57,479 bases of DNA from Candidatus Woesebacteria bacterium GW2011_GWA1_39_21 (GCA_000993685.1 LBWP01000009.1:9463-66941), one strand, 5' to 3'; positions 28,917 through 39,687 are shown, numbered from the stretch's first letter. Program-made: numbers and translations. Notes: a model not told the origin generated them from the sequence alone.

Positions 28917-29393
28917 ATGGTTGCAAAGTTGACAAAAAATAACGACGAAAAGCTGGTCAAAGAGACATCTGAGGAGCTTTTGAAGTTAATTGGCGTGGAG
29001 GTTTCGTGTGGAGTTTCGTATGACAACGAAAACAAAATGTACCTTCTTGATATTCCAGCACAAGACGAAGCGGGACTTTTAATTGGGAAAAAAGGCGAAA
29101 CGATTAATTCCTTTCAGGTGGTTTTGAACCAAATTCTTCGTAGTAAAAAAGGAGAGTGGCTGCGTGTTGTTGTTAACATTGCTGATTTTCGCGAAAAGGA
29201 AAAAAACAGAATGCAGGAGCTGGCTCAACAAACTGCAGTGCGGGCTAGAGAAACAGGTGAGCCACAAAACTTATACAATTTAACGGCATCGCAGAGAAGA
29301 ACCGTCCACATGACACTGTCTCAGGAGGAAGATCTTCAAACCGTGTCCGTTGGCGAAGGCAACGAAAGATATCTAATTGTTTCTAAAAAGTAA
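28917..29393 (+). CDS. jag: KH/R3H-domain RNA-binding protein (Jag/KhpB)
   Basis: GLLIGKKGETINSFQVVLNQI and R3H-like C-terminus; follows yidC. Confidence 0.88.
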   Translation: MVAKLTKNNDEKLVKETSEELLKLIGVEVSCGVSYDNENKMYLLDIPAQDEAGLLIGKKGETINSFQVVLNQILRSKKGEWLRVVVNIADFREKEKNRMQELAQQTAVRARETGEPQNLYNLTASQRRTVHMTLSQEEDLQTVSVGEGNERYLIVSKK

Positions 29394-29397
29394 TTCC

Positions 29398-29823
29398 ATG
29401 CAGCCTCCAAACTCTTATGAGATTTACACCGACGGCGGTTCTCGTGGAAACCCCGGCCCCGGCGCTTCCGCATTTGTCGTTTATCAAAACAAAAACAAAC
29501 TGACACAGCGGGCATCCTTTTTTAAATTGACAACAAATAATGTAGCAGAGTACTTCGCCGTTTTAACGGCCCTTTCCTGGGCGAGGAAGAATTTAAACAG
29601 CACCGAAGTTGGAAAAATTGATTTCTTTTCCGATTCGGAGCTGATTGTCAGGCAACTTTCGGGGGAGTATAAAGTGAAAAACGCCAAGCTACGAAAAATT
29701 TATGAAAAGATAATTACTTTAGTTCTTGAGATGAAAACAAAGATAGCCTTTCACCACATAAAGCGAGGTTTTAACTCGGAGGCCGACGGTCTCGTCAATA
29801 AGAAAATGGATGAAAATATCTAA
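29398..29823 (+). CDS. Ribonuclease HI-like protein
   Basis: EIYTDGGSRGNPGPGASAFVVY; SDSELIVRQLSGEYKVKN. Confidence 0.9.
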   Translation: MQPPNSYEIYTDGGSRGNPGPGASAFVVYQNKNKLTQRASFFKLTTNNVAEYFAVLTALSWARKNLNSTEVGKIDFFSDSELIVRQLSGEYKVKNAKLRKIYEKIITLVLEMKTKIAFHHIKRGFNSEADGLVNKKMDENI

Positions 29824-29980
29824 AACTTCACGTACGGAGATAGGTAATAACCAACTACTTCACTTGAAATTTGTACAAGGACACTCTTTTGATCAAGATT
29901 TAATTACGTAAACAATGTCTCCTTTTCAGAAAAGTTGAAGGAAAGTTTTTAACTTTAACAAATGTATAATTAAATTAATT

Positions 29981-31954
29981 ATGCCCCGGTATCTTGTTAG
30001 TGAAGGTAGTACCCAGTATAAAATTCTGGTCGTCTCTGAAAACGAAACCTTCGTCCGCGCCTGCCGTAAATTTCTTGCCCGCGAAAACATTGGTCTTGTT
30101 GTCAGAAATCAAAGTGAAAATTTAGGAATTCAGACGACATTTGCTTCCGGTGGGAATTGGGTGGCAGTAATTTATGACCTGACGCAGACAAATATCAAAC
30201 TCGATGATCTTAAAAAGGTGGTGAAAAGACCGGTAATTAAGACACTATTTATTCTCAAACGCAGAAAGACCTCTGCAGACATACAGTTTTTTTCTTTGGG
30301 GGAAAACGTTGACGCTGTTACTATTTCAAATCTTGAAACGACAAGGGTCAACAAACTTTCAAAACAACTGGTTGAAAAGTACTTCCGCTATGAAAAAAAA
30401 TTCTTGGGTGGGACCCCTTCGGTCGAGAGTGATAAACGAAACCGACACGTGTGGTTTATTTGCCTATTATTGATCCCGCTTTTGCCATACCTGTTTACAT
30501 TGGTGGTTTTGGTTAACGGGTTTTTCCGAAGAAATCTTGCTCCAAGAGTAAACCTTAGTAAAACGCTACGTTTTTGTCATGTCGACACCTTGTTAAACAG
30601 GGGTATTAATAGTTTCGTGCGTTTCTACTCGTCCCCGCCGGTACTTCAAATGGCTTATAAACTGCCTCAGAAAGTTTCCGACGAGGAAGCATTTGAGAGC
30701 TTCAGATATTGTAATAACGTCAAACAAGCACTTACTGTCAACGCATTTTTAAAAAGCTTGATAGACCTTAAACCGGGGATGTTAACTATTGAAAAATCTT
30801 CCCCCAACGAGAAGCTTTTTCTTAGCCGGATATCTGGCGAATCCGAAACGGGTACATCTCACACAAGCGAAGAAATCTTAATTGAAAAGATGGGCGCGCT
30901 GTTTGGCGAATTTGCACGAATTCTTCGTAATGAGAAAGAACGTACTTACTTGATAACGACCCAGGACAACAGCTTTTTAACGCCTACCGGTGGCAAACTT
31001 AAAGATGGATATTTGTTTTCGATAAAGGCGGGTGAAATATTTTTTTTAAACTCTTTTAAAGTTAATGATTTGGAGCAAAAGTTTAAAGGTAAGTTTGATA
31101 TGGCAGATAGAGTCGTTGATAATGAAAATTTAAGTAAAATTGACCAGATGGTTTTACCGAAGGACAAGTTTCAGATTTTAGTTACAATGATTAAGGACGT
31201 CTATGGTTTGGAAATTGATGGTCAAATTTCCATACAAAATTCTTATCTGGACGGTCTTGTTTTGGCACGCGACTTGTTGGCAAAAAATAACTTGTCCTAC
31301 CAAAATTCACTTGACCTTTATAAAAGGCTGGCCGTGGTTGTTAAGTCTAAGGGTGTAACATATTTTGATAAATCTCTCGTTTGGGATGTATTTTCAATCT
31401 TCGACAACACTGCGGGGTGGGAGAAATTTTCTAACAATTGTAATTTGAGCATTGGGTTTTTGGACGTTGGCAAACAATCTAACACGGCAGCAACCAACGT
31501 GACGGTTGATTCGGTGCTCTCTGATCTGCTCTCTGATCTGAAGCTGAGCTTGCGCGTGTTGTTTTCGAAGCCGGCAAATCGGGATAATCAAATTGTAACT
31601 TACTTTCCCGCCAAAGTGGTCACGAAACTTCCTGACAAAGACGGTGTTTTTCAAAAAGAAATCTCGCTACCCACGCAAAAGTTTTTTGTGAGCAAGGCTT
31701 TAGCTAATGTGGGTAGTGGCGAGCTTGTTGACTTTTCTTTTCCGGTTAAGGACTGTAAAGATGGTTTTGGTGTAACTTTTATTAAACAGCCCGGAAACGA
31801 GACGTTGGGGGTTAATTATAATTTTTTGACAGGTAGTACTTACTATTTATATATAAACGGCAACTTGACCGGAGTGGGTAATAAATTTTATAATAGCAAG
31901 TTGCTGACGTTAACAGAGGACACAACACTCCGTTTTATAAAACAAAATGAATAA
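29981..31954 (+). CDS. DUF4012-like membrane protein with N-terminal receiver-like region
   Basis: YLITTQDNSFLTPTGGKLKDGYLFSIKAGEI resembles DUF4012; TM segment LLLIPLLPYLFTLVVLVNGFF. Confidence 0.55.
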   Translation: MPRYLVSEGSTQYKILVVSENETFVRACRKFLARENIGLVVRNQSENLGIQTTFASGGNWVAVIYDLTQTNIKLDDLKKVVKRPVIKTLFILKRRKTSADIQFFSLGENVDAVTISNLETTRVNKLSKQLVEKYFRYEKKFLGGTPSVESDKRNRHVWFICLLLIPLLPYLFTLVVLVNGFFRRNLAPRVNLSKTLRFCHVDTLLNRGINSFVRFYSSPPVLQMAYKLPQKVSDEEAFESFRYCNNVKQALTVNAFLKSLIDLKPGMLTIEKSSPNEKLFLSRISGESETGTSHTSEEILIEKMGALFGEFARILRNEKERTYLITTQDNSFLTPTGGKLKDGYLFSIKAGEIFFLNSFKVNDLEQKFKGKFDMADRVVDNENLSKIDQMVLPKDKFQILVTMIKDVYGLEIDGQISIQNSYLDGLVLARDLLAKNNLSYQNSLDLYKRLAVVVKSKGVTYFDKSLVWDVFSIFDNTAGWEKFSNNCNLSIGFLDVGKQSNTAATNVTVDSVLSDLLSDLKLSLRVLFSKPANRDNQIVTYFPAKVVTKLPDKDGVFQKEISLPTQKFFVSKALANVGSGELVDFSFPVKDCKDGFGVTFIKQPGNETLGVNYNFLTGSTYYLYINGNLTGVGNKFYNSKLLTLTEDTTLRFIKQNE

Positions 31955-32654
31955 ACTAAGTCTTAAAGCAGATAAAAGAACCTTAACTGGTCGAAAGGTC
32001 AAAAAACTAAGAAGGGAAGGGAATATTCCCGCAAATGTTTATGGCTTTAAGGTGAAATCACAAGCAGTAACAGTTGGCGCAAAGGAATTTTCTGAAGTGT
32101 ATAAAAGCGCCGGGGAGACCTCTGTTATTGAGTTGGCAATCGGTAAAGAAACAACCCCGGTTCTTATCCACAATATTCAGCACGATCCGGTTGACGCAAG
32201 TTATTTACACATCGATTTCCTTAAGATTGACTTGAATAAGAAAGTTACAACAAAGATACCTTTGACGATAGTCGGCGAGTCGCCGGCCGTAAAGCAGGGT
32301 TTGGGGACACTTGTATCATACCTCGACGAGGTTGAAGTTGAAGCTCTGCCGGGCGATTTAGTTGACCATATTGATGTAAACGTCGGCTCGCTTGCCGAGG
32401 CTAACCTGGGCCTTGCCATCAATGATTTGAAATACGATAAGGCAAAGTTGACGATAACCAATGACCCAGAAACTACAGTTGTTAAGATTGAGGTTCAGAA
32501 AGAAGAGCCGGTAGAAGTTACTGCATCGGTTGAGGAGAAGGCTGAAGAAGGAGCGGTGGCGGGAGAAGTCAAGGGGGGCGAGAGTGAAGAAACATCTGTT
32601 GGCGAAAAGAAATCACCAGAAAATTTGCAAGAAGATAAGAAAGAAACTAAATAA
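31947..32654 (+). CDS. rplY: Ribosomal protein bL25 (CTC-type)
   Basis: LKADKRTLTGRKVKKLRREGNIPANVYGFKV; Glu-rich C-terminal tail. Confidence 0.92.
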   Translation: MNKLSLKADKRTLTGRKVKKLRREGNIPANVYGFKVKSQAVTVGAKEFSEVYKSAGETSVIELAIGKETTPVLIHNIQHDPVDASYLHIDFLKIDLNKKVTTKIPLTIVGESPAVKQGLGTLVSYLDEVEVEALPGDLVDHIDVNVGSLAEANLGLAINDLKYDKAKLTITNDPETTVVKIEVQKEEPVEVTASVEEKAEEGAVAGEVKGGESEETSVGEKKSPENLQEDKKETK

Positions 32655-32694
32655 GAACTGAACGACACCCCTTTTTCATCCGATATAAAATATT

Positions 32695-34980
32695 CTATTT
32701 CCCGGATGGCCAGGAGCTTGCAACCAACATAATATCTGGGGACTTTCTTTGGCTTTTCAACTCCTGCCAGATGCTTTCTGTTACAAACGGTATAAAGGGA
32801 TGGAGGAGTTTTAAGGTGTTAAACAAGACGTGTCGTAAAACAGAAAGTGGAACAAGATCGTTTGTTTCAAGCCGCTTTTTAACCGACTCCAAATATTTAT
32901 CGGCGAAATCGTGCCAGACAAATGCATAGAGTTTTTCAGAAGCTAGCCCGAATTTGTAACTTTCCAAATATTTTGAAGTTAAGTTAATTATTTTATTTAA
33001 TTTCTCAACAATCTTTTTATCGTTTGGTGATACACCCTTCATTTTATCGGAGAATTCGGGGATGGACTTGTAATCCTCAACTGCGGCGTCTTTTAGTTTC
33101 ATGTCGATAAACCTTGAGATGTTCCAGATTTTATTGGCAAAGTTACGTGCTCCTTTGACCTTGTCGTCGCTAATGGCAATATCCGATGCCGGTCCGACAC
33201 CGGCAACCAGGGCCCAACGCAATGCGTCAGCTCCGTATTTATCAACCATAACAATTGGGTCAACAACGTTGCCTTTGCTTTTGCTCATTTTTTTACCGAA
33301 TTGATCGACAACTCTGGCGTGGATATGAACAACGCGAAAGGGGACCTCGTTGGTTAGGTACAAGCCAAACATCATCATTCTTCCGACCCAGAAAAAGAGA
33401 ATATCCCAAAGCGTGTCGAGAACAGATGTCGGGTAAAAGTATTTAAAATCCTCTGAACTTTTTTTAATGTTGTCGACATCTATTCCGAGAGTTGTCAGCG
33501 GCCATTGACCGCTCAGAAACCAGGTATCGAAAGTATCGGTTTCTTGAAGCAATTTATCCGAGCCGCATTTGTGACACCTTTTGTTATCGAGCTGATAAGA
33601 AGCATTTTTAGGAGCTAATATTGATTGTAGCCCGCCGGAAATTTCATCAAAGGAGTATCTTTGTGAAAGAGTTTCATAGACACCCTTAACACACTCTTTG
33701 TTTTTGTTGATAAAACTGATTTGAATTTGCGAGTTGCAGTTGAAACAATACCAAACAGGAATACGCGGGCCCCAGACAACCTGACGACTGATGTTCCAAT
33801 CGATGATGTTTTCCATCCAATCAAAATAAAGTTTTTCAAAGCGTTTTTTAGGAAAGATTTTAGTTTTGCCTTTTTTAACCGCAGCAATTGCAGGGGCGGC
33901 AAGTGGTTTTGTTTTAACAAACCACTGTGGAATAATCATCGGCTCGATGACATTTGAACATTTATAACAAACACCGACCGAGTGGGTGAGCGGTTCTTTT
34001 TTAACCAGTTTCCCGTTTTGCTCCAATAGTTCCAAAGTTTTTTGACGAGCCTTGTTGACATAGAGCCCCTGAATTTCATCGGGCACGCGCGGATCGGATT
34101 TGATCCGGCCGGTTTGTTCGATAATGCTGATAATCTGTAAATTGTTTTTGACTCCGATTTCATAATCCAAGGTGTCGTGTGCGGGAGTAACCTTGAGCGC
34201 TCCCGTTCCGAATTTAATATCAATATTCTCGTTGGTGATGATTGGAATTTTGAAATTGATAAGAGGGATCGTAGCTTTTTTCCCGACTAAATTGTTATAC
34301 CTTTTGTCTTTTGGATTAACGGCAACGGCAACGTCCGCGAAAATTGTTTCCGGTCGTGTCGTTGCAATTTGGACAGGTCCGTAATCCAGATAATAGAGAA
34401 AACTGTTTTGTTCTTTGTAGACAACCTCAAGGTCGGAAAATGCCGTCCCGCAGCGGGTGCAGTAATTCACAATTCTTTCACCGCGGTAAACAAGACCGTC
34501 ATCGTGAAGTTTTTTGAAGGTTTTCAGAACCTTTGCAACAATTCTTGGTTCAAGACTATAATGGTAGCGACTCCAATCCATGGAAAAACCGAGGAGTTTC
34601 ATCTGGTTTTTGTTAAGATCTTTGTTTTTGTCGCAAAAATCCCAAATCATTTTGTAGAGTGTTTTACGGTCGAAATCAAAGCGGCTTTTCCCCTCGCTGG
34701 CAAGATGTTTTTCAAAAACATATTGTGTTTCAATTCCTGCGTGGTCGCCTCCTGGTAGCCAAAGAGTTGGATCACCAAGCATTCGATGGTAGCGAACCAT
34801 AATGTCTTCGACTGTAAAAAGGGCATGTCCCATATGCATCGGATCGTTGGCGTTTGGTAGAGGTAGAATAACCGTAAACGGCTTTCTTTTCTGATTTATC
34901 TTTGGACTAAAAACACCCGACTTTTCCCACATCGAATAGATTTTCTCTTCATACTTTTTCTGGTCAAACACCTTGTCCAT
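32695..34980 (-). CDS. valS: Valyl-tRNA synthetase
   Basis: PNANDPMHMGHA (HIGH), GKKMSKSKGNVVDPI (KMSKS), ATTRPETIFADVAVAVNP. Confidence 0.93.
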   Translation of the reverse strand: MDKVFDQKKYEEKIYSMWEKSGVFSPKINQKRKPFTVILPLPNANDPMHMGHALFTVEDIMVRYHRMLGDPTLWLPGGDHAGIETQYVFEKHLASEGKSRFDFDRKTLYKMIWDFCDKNKDLNKNQMKLLGFSMDWSRYHYSLEPRIVAKVLKTFKKLHDDGLVYRGERIVNYCTRCGTAFSDLEVVYKEQNSFLYYLDYGPVQIATTRPETIFADVAVAVNPKDKRYNNLVGKKATIPLINFKIPIITNENIDIKFGTGALKVTPAHDTLDYEIGVKNNLQIISIIEQTGRIKSDPRVPDEIQGLYVNKARQKTLELLEQNGKLVKKEPLTHSVGVCYKCSNVIEPMIIPQWFVKTKPLAAPAIAAVKKGKTKIFPKKRFEKLYFDWMENIIDWNISRQVVWGPRIPVWYCFNCNSQIQISFINKNKECVKGVYETLSQRYSFDEISGGLQSILAPKNASYQLDNKRCHKCGSDKLLQETDTFDTWFLSGQWPLTTLGIDVDNIKKSSEDFKYFYPTSVLDTLWDILFFWVGRMMMFGLYLTNEVPFRVVHIHARVVDQFGKKMSKSKGNVVDPIVMVDKYGADALRWALVAGVGPASDIAISDDKVKGARNFANKIWNISRFIDMKLKDAAVEDYKSIPEFSDKMKGVSPNDKKIVEKLNKIINLTSKYLESYKFGLASEKLYAFVWHDFADKYLESVKKRLETNDLVPLSVLRHVLFNTLKLLHPFIPFVTESIWQELKSQRKSPDIMLVASSWPSGK

Positions 34981-35047
34981 ATTTATATATCTGAAGTCTA
35001 TTTTACCATTGTAGGTATTTTTTTACAGAGGAACGGGAAAGGATGTG

Positions 35048-35659
35048 TTAAATTGAGAAACTTACCAGTTCTGTTAACTTGTAAATCGTTTTTGGGGTCT
35101 CTGGCATCTTTTGGTTTAACCTGTTAAACCAAATTACGTTAAGCTTGTTTTTTGCAAGCTCCTCGCAAATGTCGAGTCTGTCATCAATAATAACGCAATC
35201 TTTCGGAAAACTTTTCAAGGAATTCGTATTGGTTTTTCTTCTTTTAATAAAAATATACTTCTCGTCAAAATATGGGAGTATCCCCGAGTATTTGAGTTTG
35301 TGTCTTTGAAACTTTGCGTACCCTTCAGAAAATATTCCGAGAAGATATTTCTGTTTAAGGCGTTTAAGCGTAGGGATTGTGTCGTGGTACAGCAAGTTGT
35401 TGCCTTTATCAAAAGATTTGTAATATGTATTTGTTAGTGTTTTATAATCGCTTCCAAAACGCCTGGAAAGTTCTTTGCAATAATTTTCTGGTTTAAAATC
35501 CGTTGTCGATTTTAAACTTTTCATGTAGTTTTCTCGAACTTCAAGTATCTGGCTCGTGGAGCCGATAATTTTATGTCTAATCGCCTTAAAAGTTTCTTGG
35601 GCTAAATAGTCGGTGTCGATTAACGTGCGGTCGATATCAAATAAGATAATTTTCTTCAC
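35048..35659 (-). CDS. HAD-superfamily hydrolase
   Basis: ILFDIDRTLIDTD, DCVIIDDRLDICEELAKNKLN. Confidence 0.85.
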   Translation of the reverse strand: MKKIILFDIDRTLIDTDYLAQETFKAIRHKIIGSTSQILEVRENYMKSLKSTTDFKPENYCKELSRRFGSDYKTLTNTYYKSFDKGNNLLYHDTIPTLKRLKQKYLLGIFSEGYAKFQRHKLKYSGILPYFDEKYIFIKRRKTNTNSLKSFPKDCVIIDDRLDICEELAKNKLNVIWFNRLNQKMPETPKTIYKLTELVSFSI

Positions 35660-36774
35660 ATTGCCTGATCTATTTTTAGGTTGGGCAATCGATCGATATT
35701 TTCTGGATTGGAAAATTCCTTTTTGAGAAATTTAAAATACGCCGAAATACCAACCATCGCCGCGTTGTCGCCGTAAAGTTTTTTGTTGTAGGAAAACACG
35801 GGAACAACTTTTAGTTTTTTACACATTGTCCGGACTCTTTTTCGAAAATCGACATTGGCCGCAACACCGCCACCAGCGAGTAAATATGAAGTTTCGTTAG
35901 ACAAGTTTTTAATAATCGTTTTTTTGCTTATTCGAAAGAAATGGTCAAAAGCTACTTTCTGGTAGGTTGATGCTAAGTCGTTGATTTGTTGTCGTGTCAA
36001 TATTTTTCTTTCAGTTAAACTTGTCACTAGTCTATTAAATGCAGTTTTAATTCCCGAGTAGCTGTATATTCCTTCATCCTCGCGCCCTAAAAGCGGTAGC
36101 GGCAAATGGTATTTGTTCGGATTGCCTTTTTTTGCAAATTTTTCCAAAACGGCTCCGCCAGGGTAACCAAACCCCAAAAGTCTAGCCGATTTGTCAAGCG
36201 ATTCGCCCAAAGCGTCGTCGATTGTTTGAGCGACAACTTCATATTTCCCGATGGCTTCAATTTGCACAAGCAGGGTGTTTCCGCCGGACACGACAATTCC
36301 GAATGCTGGGTGCTTAAGGCGGTTGTCGGGCATTAACAGATTAGCTGCATTGTTACTGGTCAGTCCACTTTGGTTATTGTTTTTGTTTGCTTGTGCAAAG
36401 ACGCCCATAAGATGTGCATCTAAGTGATTAACTGCAATTATTGGAATCTGATATCTTATTGCCAAATTTTTAGCGAAATTTATTCCTACTCCCAGAGCAA
36501 TTGCCAAACCAGGTCCGACAGTAACGGAAACGGCATCCAAATTTTTGTATTGTATTTTCGCCGTATTTACGGCCCTTTCCACGACCCAGGAAATCTTTCT
36601 TTCATGTTGCCGCCGAGCGACGCTCGGAACGACGCCGCCGAATTTCGCGTGGATTTTTGACTGCGACCAAACGACATTTGATAAAACCGTTAGCCCTTGC
36701 GTGATGGCTGCGGACGTCTCGTCGCAAGAAGTATCGATTGATAAGATTGATGGAGATTTTATTGTTTTTCTCAT
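35656..36774 (-). CDS. tsaD: tRNA t6A37 threonylcarbamoyltransferase subunit TsaD
   Basis: LSIDTSCDETSAAI, AVNHLDAHLMGVF, LLAGGGVAANVDFR. Confidence 0.95.
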   Translation of the reverse strand: MRKTIKSPSILSIDTSCDETSAAITQGLTVLSNVVWSQSKIHAKFGGVVPSVARRQHERKISWVVERAVNTAKIQYKNLDAVSVTVGPGLAIALGVGINFAKNLAIRYQIPIIAVNHLDAHLMGVFAQANKNNNQSGLTSNNAANLLMPDNRLKHPAFGIVVSGGNTLLVQIEAIGKYEVVAQTIDDALGESLDKSARLLGFGYPGGAVLEKFAKKGNPNKYHLPLPLLGREDEGIYSYSGIKTAFNRLVTSLTERKILTRQQINDLASTYQKVAFDHFFRISKKTIIKNLSNETSYLLAGGGVAANVDFRKRVRTMCKKLKVVPVFSYNKKLYGDNAAMVGISAYFKFLKKEFSNPENIDRLPNLKIDQAM

Positions 36775-36780
36775 TATGAA

Positions 36781-37845
36781 TTATTTAGCAACCATCCATC
36801 GGATTAATCTTTCGTTTTCTCTCTTTCCAAAAGTCAGTTGCACCCAAATAACAACCGCCTCTTCGGTGTATTTTTTTATTTCATCAACAATTTTATCTGC
36901 CCACTCAATAACAATTATTGAACATTCAGAAATATTTTCCCCGAAGTCCAGGTCGTAAATTTCTGATGGGCTGCTCATTCTCCAAGTGTCAATGTGGACA
37001 AGACTCTGATGGCCTGTCTGCAACTTGTAACTAATTTGAAGATTAAAAGTTGGAGAAGTGATCAGGTCTGTGACTCCGACTGCTTTTGCAAGTCCTTTTG
37101 TAAAAACGGTTTTGCCGCTACCCATTTCTCCCGTTAGTGCGAAAACAAACGCGCGTCTTCCAAAATGGATTTCATACTTTTGCCACAATTCTTTGGCAAA
37201 ATTTTTCGTTTCCTCCTCGTTTCGCGAAAGAATTTCGTTTTTGTTGTTAAATAAAATTTCTCCCTGTCTTAATACCGTCAGATCGTCACAGGTGGTATCA
37301 ACAACGGTGGATGGGTCTTTGTGTGGAAGTTCTCCGGAGTCAATAATTAAATCAATCAATTTTTTTTGAGATTCGGAAATGTTGTCTAAAACATCAGAGA
37401 TTTTGTATGGCCTTTTTTTGTAACTTGCGTTTGCAGAGGTTGAGGTAATTGGTCTTCCGAATTTTTTAATAATATCGATTACCAGCTTGTGGTCTGGAAT
37501 ACGAATCCCTAAAGTACCCGCTTCGGACTCAACCCCGGGTGCAACATTGTGTTTTCCGTGTGAGACAACCGTTACCGGACCGGGGAGCAGGCTTTTGTAA
37601 ATATTTGCTGCAACTTTATTAATAAATACATACCCCTCTGCCATTGTTTTTCCTGATGTGGCGATTGAGTAGGGTTTGCCGGCAGGCCTTTTTTTGTAAC
37701 GGTTAAGTTTTTTTATTGCAGCGCTATTAGTTGCGTCGGCGCCAATCCCATACATCGTTTCGGTCGGGTAAATCACTAAACCACCTTTGTCAAGAATGCG
37801 GATAACATCGTCAATTTTAACAGTGCTCACGGAAACAATTTCCAT
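36781..37845 (-). CDS. TsaC/Sua5 fused to TsaE
   Basis: N-terminal GGLVIYPTETMYGIGADATN...KRPAGKPYSI (Sua5/YciO); C-terminal ALTGEMGSGKTVFTKGLAKAVG...TSPTFNL (TsaE P-loop). Confidence 0.9.
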   Translation of the reverse strand: MEIVSVSTVKIDDVIRILDKGGLVIYPTETMYGIGADATNSAAIKKLNRYKKRPAGKPYSIATSGKTMAEGYVFINKVAANIYKSLLPGPVTVVSHGKHNVAPGVESEAGTLGIRIPDHKLVIDIIKKFGRPITSTSANASYKKRPYKISDVLDNISESQKKLIDLIIDSGELPHKDPSTVVDTTCDDLTVLRQGEILFNNKNEILSRNEEETKNFAKELWQKYEIHFGRRAFVFALTGEMGSGKTVFTKGLAKAVGVTDLITSPTFNLQISYKLQTGHQSLVHIDTWRMSSPSEIYDLDFGENISECSIIVIEWADKIVDEIKKYTEEAVVIWVQLTFGKRENERLIRWMVAK

Positions 37846-37923
37846 ATGTGGATATTATAGCGCAGCCGGGGCTAGTTGATAAAAAAATTTCAGATTTGGC
37901 TTACATGACCTAATAAGCAACTA

Positions 37924-39687
37924 TTAGGCGGGCGCTGTTCCTCGTAAAAATTTCGCTTGCCAGGGAAGGTAGTTAGAGTAAAAAATCTTTTCAAAAATTA
38001 CCGAACCGCCCCGTTCAACCTTGTAGTTAAAATAAACTTTTGCGCCCCACGCCTTATAGTCAATTTGTTTGACGACTCCAGTTTTTAAGGTTGGGTCGTC
38101 AAGATACGCGTCTTCAGGCGGGGGAGTAACATCTTTAATTACGGGTTTAGTAATTGTTGTAACCCTTCCATCACTTGTGCCATAGAAGTCAAAAGTAAGT
38201 TTACTATTAGCGCTGTTGAAAATTGCCTGTATTAAAATATAGTTTTCAGTATCGTTTTTAAACTTCATGTCGGTTGTCGGGTCGAAGACGGTTGCGTCCA
38301 GCCCGGGTGGAGAGTTCTGTTCGTAGTATGAGACGCGGTACGAATGACTTCTTCGTTCGATAATTGGAAGGCCTGCGTCTAAAGCCGCGCGAAACATTGT
38401 TGTGGAAACCTGACAAACACCGCCGCCGTCACCAAGAACCGTCTGGCCGTCCTTAATAATATATGCTTGTTGATAACCGGTAACTTTTGAGACGTCACCA
38501 AGAATTTTGTTAAATGAGAAAGTTTCTCCGGGGGCGATTAAAAAGCCGTCAAACTCAGATGACGCAAGCTTGATGTTGTGAATTCTTGTCGAGGCCGAGC
38601 CGCGAAAAGTTGATTCACCGTGGCCAATTTTTTCTTTGATGCCCAAGTTGTTGATGTCCCCGGTTGTAATTTCTGGATTCGTCTTTGTATAGGGCAGATC
38701 CAAACTTATCTCAAGTTTGTTGCTGTTTGCAAGCAGATTTCTTTTTTCTATGATTTTGTTGATTAAAAGAGTTTTGTCGACAGCAACACCTTCCTCGGAC
38801 GGTGCAAACTCGGTTACTTTACCGCTGCTAAAGACAAAAACCGAATTTTTAGTTTCCCGATCGTAGGTCTTGGTAATACGTTGCGCAATCCTTTCGACAT
38901 TCTCACGCGTGACAGAAGGTCTGTCATTTAGTGTTGAGATTAACTCTTGGTCATTTATCTCGCTTTGAACACCATTTAACTCAATTGTCATCTTTTTGTT
39001 TATCAAGCTGTTTGCTTGAAAAATTAGTCTGCTTTTTTCTGTAGAGTTGATATTCGCCGAAATATGTTTAAGGTTGAGATTGGGTGTTTTTAAAGAAAAT
39101 TTCAAAAGTGAGTTGTGAACCTCCTGTCGTAAAAGCACTCTGTCTAACTCGTAGCCGTCTGTACCGGGGATGTCGACGATTTGGTCGTCTTCCAGTGAGA
39201 GATTTTCAAACACTGCCGGGGTTGAAACAAGCGAAATTATTTTGTCGACCTCGTTATTTAACAATTGCTGGGTGTAAGTGAGCGCGGGTTGCGCGTCAAC
39301 CTTTTTAAAATAGTTCGTAAATGAAATAAAGCCTGACCCTGGGCTACTGTACTTTTTTAAAAGTGCGGCGTTTTTCCAGCTTTGTTCACCGTCGACTGAA
39401 TAATTTATTTCGCTTAAATTTATTTCGTAAGGTAAGGATTCGACATAGACGGTAAGTGTTTTAAAGTTCTTTGTTTTATTGTTGATAAGATCGACAAAGT
39501 TATTTTTATTGAATCCCGAAACGTCAGTCTCTGAAAAATAGACATTGTGAGAAATACGGTTTTTATAATAAAGGCGATAGCCAACCTCAAGAGCTAGGGG
39601 AAGGTTGAGAATTACAATAAGTACAATTGCAAATTTCAGAATGTCAGTACTTTTGATTATCCTTTTCATTTTTGGTAGACAAAACAT
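37924..39687 (-). CDS. VanW-family membrane-anchored protein
   Basis: NIKLASSEFDGFLIAPGETFSFNKILGDVSKVTGYQQAYIIKDGQTVLGDGGGVCQVSTTMFRAAL. Confidence 0.9.
   Translation of the reverse strand: MFCLPKMKRIIKSTDILKFAIVLIVILNLPLALEVGYRLYYKNRISHNVYFSETDVSGFNKNNFVDLINNKTKNFKTLTVYVESLPYEINLSEINYSVDGEQSWKNAALLKKYSSPGSGFISFTNYFKKVDAQPALTYTQQLLNNEVDKIISLVSTPAVFENLSLEDDQIVDIPGTDGYELDRVLLRQEVHNSLLKFSLKTPNLNLKHISANINSTEKSRLIFQANSLINKKMTIELNGVQSEINDQELISTLNDRPSVTRENVERIAQRITKTYDRETKNSVFVFSSGKVTEFAPSEEGVAVDKTLLINKIIEKRNLLANSNKLEISLDLPYTKTNPEITTGDINNLGIKEKIGHGESTFRGSASTRIHNIKLASSEFDGFLIAPGETFSFNKILGDVSKVTGYQQAYIIKDGQTVLGDGGGVCQVSTTMFRAALDAGLPIIERRSHSYRVSYYEQNSPPGLDATVFDPTTDMKFKNDTENYILIQAIFNSANSKLTFDFYGTSDGRVTTITKPVIKDVTPPPEDAYLDDPTLKTGVVKQIDYKAWGAKVYFNYKVERGGSVIFEKIFYSNYLPWQAKFLRGTAPA

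Noticed and set aside
32695-34980. UGA recoding (Gracilibacteria/Absconditabacteria-type code)
   Set aside because: Long core ORFs have no internal UGA and dnaA ends with TGA, so the standard bacterial code fits.
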